Assembly (NCBI GenBank): GCA_023091735.1
Contig: JALKBU010000014.1
Span: 62,001 to 126,000 of the forward strand
Reading direction: 5' to 3'
Source: Trichomonas tenax
Taxonomy: Eukaryota > Parabasalia > Trichomonadida > Trichomonadidae
DNA length: 64,000 nucleotides
Part shown: in pieces, positions 40,530 to 49,533 of the stretch
How positions within the stretch are numbered: the stretch's first letter is position 1
Layout of the letters: every line of letters begins with the position of its first letter
The notes under the pieces: model-generated
Seen by the model: the letters and a program-made list of their open reading frames with translations, nothing else
Told to the model about the DNA's origin: nothing
Database searches by the model: none
Program-made: the position numbers and the translations under genes

Positions 40530-41210
40530 TCAAATCTTGATTTCTCCCTTTCTAACCTTATTTTGGAAGATTTTCATGCAGTATAATGATACGGATTCAT
40601 TGACTATATTTACTGCTTTGTCGAATTTCATAACACAAAGTTTAATGACTTCATCTTCATCAGCACCAGTGCTTTTGCCATTGAAGCGCATTATATTTTC
40701 TTTTGTATCAGCTTTATAGAATAAATAGTATTTTGAATTATCATCACATAAATATGGAACAATAAAGTTGAAATCTGAGAGCTCAATCATTTCATCCTTC
40801 GTTGCTTTAATTCCAACTTCTTCATTAAGCTCTTTTAGAGCACATTCAGTATAATCAGTTTGATCATCAAGCATTCCAGCAGGAATTTCAAGTGTGAAAC
40901 CACCGCTACCTATGCGTGGTTGAGATACCAAAACAGTATAGAGTTCATTGTCTTCGAGACATTTGAAAATAACTAAAATGTAGAGAGCTTTTCCAATAAG
41001 AAAGACTCTTTCGTGATGTTTATCATTATTGCACAAATAGTCAACTTCCATGTTAACGATTCCAATTCTTGGACCAAATAAATCGCATTGAACAACTTTT
41101 GCTTGGATTAATTCAAAAGGAGATTTAATCCTTTGGCACCACTCCCTGATCAATCGACATTTCTCCAACTTTTCTGGATCAACATCGCATGAAATTTCAA
41201 CTTTTTCCAT
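40530..41210 (-). CDS. Nudix hydrolase, NDP-sugar diphosphatase type
   Basis: A protein of 226 residues. The Nudix box occupies 112-134 (G-M-L-D-D-Q-T ... A-L-K-E-L-N-E-E-V-G-I): the metal-binding E127, E130 and E131 are kept, while the first Glu of the consensus is Thr118 and the Arg is Lys126. Upstream SQPRIGSGGFTLEIPAG is the pattern of ADP-ribose/UDP-sugar pyrophosphatases (EIPAG). It probably splits a nucleoside diphosphate sugar to NMP and sugar phosphate; the substrate cannot be fixed. It shares a 141-base divergent promoter region with the surface-protein gene at 41352. No canonical Inr is seen near its ATG. Confidence 0.85.
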   Translation of the reverse strand: MEKVEISCDVDPEKLEKCRLIREWCQRIKSPFELIQAKVVQCDLFGPRIGIVNMEVDYLCNNDKHHERVFLIGKALYILVIFKCLEDNELYTVLVSQPRIGSGGFTLEIPAGMLDDQTDYTECALKELNEEVGIKATKDEMIELSDFNFIVPYLCDDNSKYYLFYKADTKENIMRFNGKSTGADEDEVIKLCVMKFDKAVNIVNESVSLYCMKIFQNKVRKGEIKI

Positions 41211-41227
41211 TATATTCGTTTAAAAAA

Positions 41228-41338
41228 TTTACATGTCATAATATTTATTTTGTATAATTTACACACCAAAAAAAACTTAATTCATAAATTTACATGTCAG
41301 AAAATAATTTACATACCAAAATAATGTTTACGTGTCAA
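41228..41338 (+). promoter_or_regulatory. Five-fold array of an 11-bp motif (TTTACRTGTCA) in a divergent promoter
   Basis: Copies start at 41228 (TTTACATGTCA), 41258 (TTTACACACCA), 41289 (TTTACATGTCA), 41308 (TTTACATACCA) and 41328 (TTTACGTGTCA), all on the plus strand; most are followed by A or A-rich bases. The steps are 30, 31, 19 and 20 bases, close to three, three, two and two helical turns, so the sites would face nearly the same side of the DNA. It fills the space between the Nudix gene and the surface-protein gene. Confidence 0.65.
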
Positions 41339-41351
41339 AATTAATTTATAA

Positions 41352-44276
41352 ATGTTTTATTTATTATTTCTTCTTGCTTTTGTCGAAGAATTGAATATAT
41401 GCATCTACAGAGACAGCACAGCCGATTGCCCTCCTAATTATCAGCAAATTTATGTACGAAACTCAACTTTCATTACTAAAACCGATTTCAAGGCAATTAA
41501 AACATTTAGGTGCATGTTTTTGACGAGCATGAATTCCAGATCAGACAGAATATTCGATGACGTCTATTTTACAAACAATTTAACAACAATTACCTTAACA
41601 GGAAGAAATTCAATGAAATACATCAGTTTTGAGTCGATTTTCTCCCTAAGCTCTAAACTCCATGCTTCATTTGAAAACATTTCATTGAGAGCAGGCACCG
41701 ATGTCGTATATTATTTCACATGTTCATTTACGAATACCGAAATTTTGTCAAATTCACCATTCACGCTTTCGTCAGAGACAATATTCATCGACTCTTTTTC
41801 AGCCAAATACATTAATACTATTAGAGCTAATTATTTTGTTTTTTCTTCAAAATATGATGGCGCTTTTTTCAAATCTGATTTATTAATCACGCCACTCCGC
41901 GATTTGCTAAATCTACAAATTGATGTTAAATGTAAAAACACCGATTTCAGATTACAAATTCATGATATATTAGTAAGATTTGAAAAATGCGAGTTTTCAT
42001 TCATACCAATAAAACCAGCAATCCAAATGAAGTTTATTTTCGATCAAGAAGACACAGTTGTCACAATGTCATCAACAATTACTTCTAAATCACTTCAAAA
42101 AGCTTCATTTACAATGATAATGAATGGAATATCCACAATCGTACTCCCAGATTCTATTTGGGCAGAATTGGATCAAACAGACATTGGTAGAATTGATGTT
42201 CTCAGTTATGCTCCTTTAACAATTAATTGCTCGACGTCAAACTTTCCAATCGGAATAATGGCTTATGATGATGTTTCAATATTAACAAATTGTTCATTTA
42301 ATTCATATCTATTAATTTATCTTAATCTAAGCTGCAAATTCTATGTAAATTATACAGGAGCAGATCATAAGCCTGCTCAATTATCTTTCGAAAACGTTTT
42401 CCTTTCCGAGTCAATAATGTATTCAGATAATTGCGACATCGACTTGAAAACTTTAGAGTTACTAAATTCTTCTGTTCTAGGATCTTCGCGGTATTGCATC
42501 GGAATTATTCGCGCATTTTTTGGAACAAACAGAATTTCAAATTTCTGCTTGATTAGACGAACCGAAATTGATTATCAATTCTGTAAGGATGAATCAATAT
42601 TGCTTGTCGATAAGTTTTTGCATATGGAGAATCAACTGTATTTGAACATATTAAACGAAACAGAAAACATAACATTTGCAATTGGTGGACCAGAGAATAT
42701 CACAGATCTAAATTTAGTCGTTAAATCAGGCTACAGTGGCGATTTTAGGAGACTGTATGAAGTTCATGATAACTATACTTATTTACGAATAGAAAAATCT
42801 GATACACCAATAACCAAAAGATTATATTGTATCTCAGAAAGTAGCGAAGAATGCGAAGGATATCAGAAAGTCGAAGTTAATCAAATTAATTTTAATGATT
42901 ACTCTGCTCCGATTTCAATCAAAATTATTTATATTGACTTTCCTATAGAAATTGGTGAATTTTTAAATGATTTGGAGATATCTGGGCACATTCATGTATC
43001 TATACAATTGACAAAAGTTCATAATTTAGTACTGAAAAATCCCAGTGTTAGTTTCCTTAATGAATATTTATCATGTCAAAAACTCACCTTAGAGAATACA
43101 GCTGTCTCCAATTTGAAAATAGTTGAGGCAGAGAGATTGGATGCCAATGAAATGTCGAGATTTGATTTTGATATAAGTCATATCAATGCATCATATTTTA
43201 CAATAATGCCGCAGACAATCTCAGTTGATGATGATTTAATTGTTATCGACGAAATTTATTCTTATAATGCAACAGCTCTTTTCTGCATAACAATTCCTGG
43301 TACTGTACTGTTAGATTTAGAAATCAAAGGATCAAAATGCCAATATCTTTATATCAAAAATGATTATACTGAAAGTACAGTTTTCATTCAGAGTAATTGC
43401 GAAGCGAAAGAGAGTTTAAAGATGGACTGGTCTGGAGTTGTTGCATTTACAATTGTTCAGCATTCCGTTCCGATTGATCTTCGTTTGCAATATGCAAAAA
43501 TATTTATCCCTAACGACATTGATGAAACAAATCCATATAACGTGAACATATCCAAACTTGCCATAGAAAAATCAACAAGCATGTTAGAAAAAATTACATT
43601 TTATACAGATATTCTATCAATAACTGATGGAGGTATTCTTTCAAACTGCGACACCATCAAAACAAGAGTTTTCTCTGCAAATGGAAACGCTCAAAATGTT
43701 GCAAGGGTTGATACAAATAACATTCATATTCTTGAAAATGCAATGACACAGTTTAAGTTGAATGACAGCGCAGATAGTGTTGAAATCAGCGTTAATTATT
43801 ATGTAGAAAGTGTTCCTTATGTAATTGTAGATATGCCAAACTCAAATTATGGAGTTATTCATCTGATCAACGTTGATGACGAAAAGTTTGATCGCGTTGA
43901 TATACCAGATTATTTCCAAATGGACGTGATCTGTTCACAGAACTTGACCTGTGGTAATTGGAAATTTGATATCAAAGGCGACTATTTCGATGATTATGCA
44001 TCTAAAATGTTTGGCGTTAAGTGCGCAACAAGCATCACAGACCCATCAATGAAGTGTATTTCCATGGGAAATATCAAAACTTATAAGATGCCTGTCTGGA
44101 TGATTATCGTAATATCTGTTTCAGTTGTAATTTCTGTAGTTATTTTATGCGTTTTGTTCTATTATATAATTTACTATGTCAAGAGAAACTTTGAAATGAA
44201 AATGCTCGTTGTTCAGCACACTTTACTTGAACACATCGAAATCCCAATTTCAGATGTTTATGAAGAAACGGAATAA
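41352..44276 (+). CDS. Large type I surface glycoprotein
   Basis: A protein of 974 residues. It has a signal peptide (MFYLLFLLAFVEEL), a long ectodomain of short beta-strand repeats with many N-x-S/T sites and regularly spaced Cys, a membrane helix (MPVWMIIVISVSVVISVVILCVLFYYIIYY), a basic KR stop-transfer and a 31-residue tail with LLEHIEIPISDVYEETE. The strand-turn pattern suggests a solenoid or beta-helix adhesin-like fold, but no repeat family is named with confidence. The tail has no NPxF-type motif. The stop is TAATG. Expression may be governed by the motif array directly upstream (last copy 14 bases before the ATG). Confidence 0.85.
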   Translation: MFYLLFLLAFVEELNICIYRDSTADCPPNYQQIYVRNSTFITKTDFKAIKTFRCMFLTSMNSRSDRIFDDVYFTNNLTTITLTGRNSMKYISFESIFSLSSKLHASFENISLRAGTDVVYYFTCSFTNTEILSNSPFTLSSETIFIDSFSAKYINTIRANYFVFSSKYDGAFFKSDLLITPLRDLLNLQIDVKCKNTDFRLQIHDILVRFEKCEFSFIPIKPAIQMKFIFDQEDTVVTMSSTITSKSLQKASFTMIMNGISTIVLPDSIWAELDQTDIGRIDVLSYAPLTINCSTSNFPIGIMAYDDVSILTNCSFNSYLLIYLNLSCKFYVNYTGADHKPAQLSFENVFLSESIMYSDNCDIDLKTLELLNSSVLGSSRYCIGIIRAFFGTNRISNFCLIRRTEIDYQFCKDESILLVDKFLHMENQLYLNILNETENITFAIGGPENITDLNLVVKSGYSGDFRRLYEVHDNYTYLRIEKSDTPITKRLYCISESSEECEGYQKVEVNQINFNDYSAPISIKIIYIDFPIEIGEFLNDLEISGHIHVSIQLTKVHNLVLKNPSVSFLNEYLSCQKLTLENTAVSNLKIVEAERLDANEMSRFDFDISHINASYFTIMPQTISVDDDLIVIDEIYSYNATALFCITIPGTVLLDLEIKGSKCQYLYIKNDYTESTVFIQSNCEAKESLKMDWSGVVAFTIVQHSVPIDLRLQYAKIFIPNDIDETNPYNVNISKLAIEKSTSMLEKITFYTDILSITDGGILSNCDTIKTRVFSANGNAQNVARVDTNNIHILENAMTQFKLNDSADSVEISVNYYVESVPYVIVDMPNSNYGVIHLINVDDEKFDRVDIPDYFQMDVICSQNLTCGNWKFDIKGDYFDDYASKMFGVKCATSITDPSMKCISMGNIKTYKMPVWMIIVISVSVVISVVILCVLFYYIIYYVKRNFEMKMLVVQHTLLEHIEIPISDVYEETE

Positions 44277-44851
44277 TGATTTATGTAAGGATGTCGTTTT
44301 GGAAGATTTGTATGACTTGGGAAGAAAAAAATGACAAAGTAAGAAGATTTTTTTGGAAAATAAAAGTGGCATTTATTTAAGGGGTAATAATAAATAAAGA
44401 GGGATAGTATAATAAGTTGCAACTAAAATCGGCTATTAGCATCCTGATTAACTATCTAGCATATGGTAAACGTTTTAATGAATTTTTGTTACTAATCAGA
44501 TCAAGATCTGTACCAAAATATTGGAAAACTCTGAATTTTATGGATTTTCTTCTGCCAAACATTGAGTATTTGATGTCGCTTTGCGAATTTCTGAATTTTT
44601 TAAAACATATTCGTGAGTTTTTTATAAGATTGCGTGCTTCCGGAACTTATGACAGTGTGCTACAAGGCTCGATCCAGCGCATTGTAGGCTTCAAGAAAAA
44701 GGCCAACAGATCTGTAGAGATTTGAATTTTCGATGTTTTGGAGATCTAGTTGAAATTTTGGGTGCTCTGAATGAAGAAATTGCCGTCACTTGATGATGGT
44801 TTGCAGATTCGAGTGAAAAATAAACATTGTTGTGAAGGATAGGAAGATCAT
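44277..44851. other. Intergenic DNA
   Basis: No supported gene. A 102-codon reading at 44417-44725 begins with TTG and has no motif. Confidence 0.5.
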
Positions 44852-45229
44852 TCACGAATAAGAAGAGCTTGATGATTCACTTTTACCATGATGCTTCTTG
44901 AAATCTTTCTTCATTCTGTGCTTGCACAGTTTTTTAGCGATGACTTGAACAACGATGTTGTTTGAGCCTACCTGCGAATCATCAAGTTCCATCGACTTAG
45001 CTGCTGATTCAGGAGAAGTAAACTTGATGAATGCACAACCTTTTGATGTGCCATCTTTCCTTGTTAATGTTTTAATGCTTTCGATTTCTCCAACTTGAGA
45101 GAAATGAGTTCTGATTTGTTCATCTGTTGCATTGAATGGAAGGTTCCCAATGAAGACGACACAGGAATCTCTTTCCAAGATGAAAAATGAAATGATTATG
45201 AATTCTTGGAGATCAAAATATTTGTACAT
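44852..45229 (-). CDS. Single-RRM RNA-binding protein
   Basis: A protein of 125 residues. One RRM spans about residues 21-102, with RNP2 VVFIGNL and RNP1 KGCAFIKF, and the expected helix DEQIRTHFSQVGEI between them. A basic segment (KKLCKHRMKKDFKKHHGK) and a Ser run follow, as in splicing or nucleolar RRM proteins such as the Nop/RBM34 type. The only in-frame ATG (45229) adds an odd hydrophobic leader (MYKYFDLQEFIIISFFILE) before the RRM, with several TCATT initiator-like sites inside it, so the true start is uncertain. No trichomonad intron 3' motif (ACTAACACACAG) is found there. Confidence 0.8.
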   Translation of the reverse strand: MYKYFDLQEFIIISFFILERDSCVVFIGNLPFNATDEQIRTHFSQVGEIESIKTLTRKDGTSKGCAFIKFTSPESAAKSMELDDSQVGSNNIVVQVIAKKLCKHRMKKDFKKHHGKSESSSSSYS

Positions 45230-45948
45230 CGAAAATCGTTGCTATTTTCAATCTTCTGGAACAACTAATATATAATCAGCATTTTGAAGGTATTCTATAT
45301 TCCATCTTAAAATCAAAAGCCTCAAACATATTTTCAATTTTCAAAACTTGTTTCCCTTTGATGTTCAATGATGTCATTGTGAATATTTTAGTTTACTATG
45401 TTTAAACATCAATAAAGAAAACTAAGTTTTTAGTTTCAAATTTCAAAAAAATATCAATAAAAAATATCATTTTTACAAACGATATTAAAATGAATCACAA
45501 ATGTATTCATCCTGAACAAATACACATCATCTGACTATAGAACTTTGACAATATGTGGTAATGCCAAAGTTAACACAAAATGAAAGTTTCTAAAGTTATC
45601 AATGTTACTATAAAAATACTGTTTTAAGTATGCGGAAATGGTCACTTTTTGCGTAAAAATGTATTTACAAAAAAAATTCTTATTAAAAAACGTATTTTTA
45701 CAATTTTACAAAAAAATCTGAATAAGCAATTGCATATGTCAATTGCGTCTGGTATATTTTTTACGCATTGGATTTTGAGTATCGGCCGCATGCTTTATAG
45801 AAATTATACCATTTTTGTTAGGAGACTAAATTTCCAAGAATTCAATTTCACTATTAAAGCTGAAAAATTTGATTTAGCAAATATTTCATTTTTTCTACAA
45901 AAAAATACAGCTATGCATTTACAAGAAACACGTCATATAAAAAATAGC
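45230..45948. other. AT-rich intergenic DNA
   Basis: Nothing supported. The plus-strand reading at 45649-46068 begins with TTG and runs into the antisense of the chromodomain gene. Confidence 0.5.
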
Positions 45949-46548
45949 TTAAACAAGATAATTCTTTTCAAAATATTTGATAATTTCGAATGGATATGTA
46001 TTACGAATTTTCTCAATGGGAACTTTCTCTTGTTTGTTAGATTTAACATTTACAATAGTCATCATTAACTTATTGTTGAGTCTTTCGCAATTTTTAATTA
46101 TTATTCTTGCATCTTGTTCTGATTCTACATCAGCATTATCCGATTCTGTAATGCCATCTGATTCATCATCAGATGAGGATTTATTTGATTCTTTAATTGA
46201 AAATGTTTCGTCTTTAGAATCGGATTTCGATTCACTTGATTCTTCTTCACTCTGTGTATCATTGTCTGAATCCAAAACGAGAACCTGTTTAACATTTTCT
46301 TGATCAGAATTCGAATCTTCATTTTCTTGTGATTTAATACCGACATTTTTCTTTGGTTCTTGCTTTTCATCACTTTCATCTACTTCATTTCCTTCGAAAG
46401 CATCAATTAATCCTTTGACATTTTTAAGTTTCTTAATAGAAACCCAAGAAATCTCAGATTTAGTTTTCCACTGAATTTTGTATTGAGTTTCTCCGTCCTG
46501 AGTCCTCTTTTCCAAAATACAGTCGATGTCTTCGATTTTAACGCTCAT
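45949..46548 (-). CDS. HP1-like protein: chromodomain, acidic hinge, chromoshadow-like end
   Basis: A protein of 199 residues. Residues 5-52 fit a chromodomain (IEDIDCILEKR...GETQYKIQWK...WVSIKKLKNVKGLIDAFE). A Ser/Asp/Glu-rich hinge spans 53-146. Residues 147-199 resemble a chromoshadow domain (RIIIKNCERLNNKLMMTIVNV...VPIEKIRNTYPFEIIKYFEKNYL), with the final helix equivalent to the QVVISFYEERL segment of HP1. HP1 proteins bind methylated histone H3 and dimerise through the shadow domain. Of the three cage aromatics only W27 is clear; the other two positions appear to be C10 or D9 and K30. Methyl-lysine binding is thus doubtful. The C-terminal assignment is inference. Confidence 0.72.
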   Translation of the reverse strand: MSVKIEDIDCILEKRTQDGETQYKIQWKTKSEISWVSIKKLKNVKGLIDAFEGNEVDESDEKQEPKKNVGIKSQENEDSNSDQENVKQVLVLDSDNDTQSEEESSESKSDSKDETFSIKESNKSSSDDESDGITESDNADVESEQDARIIIKNCERLNNKLMMTIVNVKSNKQEKVPIEKIRNTYPFEIIKYFEKNYLV

Positions 46549-46861
46549 TAAAATATTATTAAGGGGAATTCATTCTTCTGGACCCTAATTATCAAAAATG
46601 TCATTTTTCTATTTGTTTCATCTTCGTATGGAGAATGTTTATATATTTGAATTTTAGATATGAAAATTTACATTTTCCTCCATAGCTCACTTCGGGTTTT
46701 GATATTTAGTTCATGAAATATAAAATTGCACAAAATAAATTTTCTAACTAATTCTTTAAAAGATAATATAACTTTAGTTCTTTAAATGCATTCAGTCTGG
46801 CCTTGCTATCATTAATGATAACTTTAGGAAAAGTTTTTAAATCATCAAAATCTATTTTTAT
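46549..46861. other. Intergenic DNA
   Basis: About 310 bases with nothing recognisable between the chromodomain start and the 3' end of the glycine-rich pseudogene. Confidence 0.5.
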
Positions 46862-48121
46862 TCAGACATGTCTGAAGATGAAAACCATCAATAAAAAAAT
46901 AGATATTTTAGAAAACAATTGTTTACATACAACAGTGCATGGATGTATATCAATGAAAGATGTTCGAACAAAGCCATTTCCACAATGGCCAATTTTCTTC
47001 GTCCCATCTGGTTGAACAATTTCTTGGTTTCCTGTTAAAACAACAGTCTTAGAAAACAAAATGCTTTGGTGTGGAGTACATTCATGGTGCCCTGATATAT
47101 ACGAAGAACCTCCAATTCCAAAAGCATTATAACTTGCAGCAGGTTTCGATTGAATTGCCATTCCACCTCTATAGCCACCACCATATCCTCCATTCCCTTC
47201 TCCTGAGCCAGCAAACTCACTTCCTTGCCCACCATCCATTCCGATACCATCCTCTGTTCCATAGGTTTGGTTTACCCCTGGTGTGACAACATATCCAGCT
47301 CGAAATTGAGCATTCGGGCTCGAAATGCCTCCTGCATAACCTTTTTTACCTTTATCGTCACCCCAATAAAGACCAGCAAATCCACCTGCGCCTGCAGCCA
47401 TAGCGATTTGTTGATCATCTGAAAAGAATATTCTAGTTGCGCCTCCACCTGAGCATCCAGATTTGTACGTTGTTTCTGCTCTTGGCAAACCTCCTTTCCC
47501 ACCACCTCCACATGTATTTCTTAATGCTTCTTCATTAATTTGACCCATTTCGCCAACGAGTATGGAGAATGATGATGCTTCATATAACTGTAGAACGCCT
47601 GAAACGTATCCCCCTAATGCATTATTAATTACAGATTTATTCGCCCCACCAGAAGCACCCCAAAGTTCAAATAGGTATGCTCCTCGTGTTAGATTTATTT
47701 GGTATTTTTTCGCAATTTGAGTTGAATGAAAATGTAGTACCTGAGTTTTGGATACAAATAAAGAGACCTGTCACCTTTCCGCAACTTGACACAACTGTAA
47801 ACTATTCAATCTCACTTTTTGTTTGGTCGGATAAAATTTTGGTTGATTTAACATCATATTCTTCTTTAAGTCCTTTTGTATCTATGATTTCATCAAAGAA
47901 AATCATGATTTTCATTCTGGTTACCGAGATACAAATTGCATCTTTGTTCCAGTTTGAAACCATGGTGTTATCTCTTCTTGACGTATGCTCCATATCCGAT
48001 ATGTATCAATGCCTCCATCCAAGCACGTAATTGTCGGTAAGACCGAAATCTCGAAAAATTTATCTTTTTCTACAGTGCGTATTGAGAAGATCTTATACGC
48101 TACGATGATACACATCAACAT
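46862..48121 (-). pseudogene. Glycine-rich (PF12810-like) protein gene, multiply frameshifted
   Basis: The minus strand reads in pieces. 47921-48121 gives an N-terminal segment (TYRIWSIRQEEITPWFQTG). 47802-47993 gives a following segment (KIMIFFDEIIDTKGLKEEYD). Another frame gives CGKVTGLFICIQNSG. Then YQINLTRGAYLFELWGASGG joins the long frame ending at 46862, which holds GGYVSGVLQL, CGGGGKGGLPRAETTY, GCSGGGATRI, AAGAGGFAGLYWGDD, GGYGGGYRGG and the closing CGNGFVRTSFI. This is the motif order of the PF12810 glycine-rich family expanded in trichomonads, whose function is unknown. At least two frameshifts disrupt it, although the 3' two thirds remain open. Confidence 0.7.
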
Positions 48122-49533
48122 ATATATGCAAAGTCACTATTCAGAATACTCAAATCGTCACAATGATGCACGTTTATAATATATGCGAAATACAATAATT
48201 CGATTTTAAGAAACAACTAACTCACAAATACATTAACTGCGTTACGCTGTATGATTTGTGTATAGTAAGTGCACATAAATACACTTTACGATATTTTGCA
48301 TTATTAAATTAATCGAGCTCGTCTTTAATATCATTGTATTTACATTATTTGTTTCTTCTAATGAATACTATCTTATTGTATAATGAATTACAGCCCAAAA
48401 TATTCACGCAAAAAATCAAATGCACATATATAGATCAACTGACAATATGCATTTTATATATAGAATATATAGAAAAAAACAGTATATATGAGCTATAAAA
48501 CATGTTTATTCAAACATATGATAAAAATCTAAAATAGGAATATATATATTTTGGACATCCATCGGTTTCTTCAATTGGACATATTCTCCTAACGTATGTA
48601 ATTTCAATTCTAGATATAAATGTTAGCTATAGGGTGTTTGAGTTTTTTTGAACATTGAAAAGTAAAAATAGTCTTATGTATGTAATGAAAAAATATTCTA
48701 AGGCACGTTAGAAATGCAACTATACCGAGTAATAGCCAATAAATTGACAAAATTTTTTGCGAATTTTATATAATTGAAATACAACAGCTAAATAGAAGCC
48801 AACATGCTTGGCACATACAGGATAACAAAAATCCGATAGTCTGTATCATGAAAGCGTGTTATTAAAAAGTGGCAGTATTTAAAAACAAGCCCAGGATTGC
48901 TGTAATACGGAGATTTGGTAGAATTTACGCTGCTTTTGCTTTGGCTGTCGCTAAAAATCCGTGTTAGTTGATAAAAATATAAAATCGAAGGTTTGCATTA
49001 TTTTGAAATTTTTCGAGATATGATTTGACAACGTAATATGCAATTGTCATAGCCAAGCTATCGTGTGTCAACTGGATTCTGTCGGTTTCGTTGTTTTGAC
49101 GGACTTTGATTTGTATCTCATGCTGGCCAACTTGAATCAACTCGGCTTAAGACTCTTATCATCTGCACAGGATATAGTATCTGTGATGCAAGTATGGTGA
49201 GCAGGCTTCAACGAGAAGCAAGAATCACTAAAAGTGACTTTGCAATGACGTTAAAATTTTTGCCCTCTCAAATCTTGCCAAAAAATATTCAATTTTTTCG
49301 AGCTTCCGCAACATTGGCTCTCAATTTTGAGAGGATTTGTAAAGTTGCGTCATGTTGCGGAAACTGCTCAAGTCCCCAAATAAAAAATTTGATATAAAAC
49401 GGAAAAGGTTAAAAAACCTTAACATAAAGGTTATGATAAATCGTCACTTTTAATTAAGGTTAATGGAATAAACTTTTAAGGTTAAATATGTAATAGATAA
49501 TTTATGTATAATATATATAACAAAAAAAGTAGA
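48122..49533. other. AT-rich intergenic DNA with AAGGTTAA cluster
   Basis: No gene is seen. AAGGTTAA/TTAACCTT-type motifs cluster at about 49404-49488 (four or five copies in 85 bases), just past the end of the cyclase pseudogene. A weak inverted repeat (TTCCGCAACA near 49309, complement near 49353) lies before them. Confidence 0.5.

Noticed and set aside
45160..45229. Possible intron before the RRM domain
   Set aside because: Neither the trichomonad 5' GTAYGT nor the 3' ACTAACACACAG motif is present at a suitable place.
45649..46068. 139-codon plus-strand reading
   Set aside because: Starts with TTG and its second half is antisense to the chromodomain gene.
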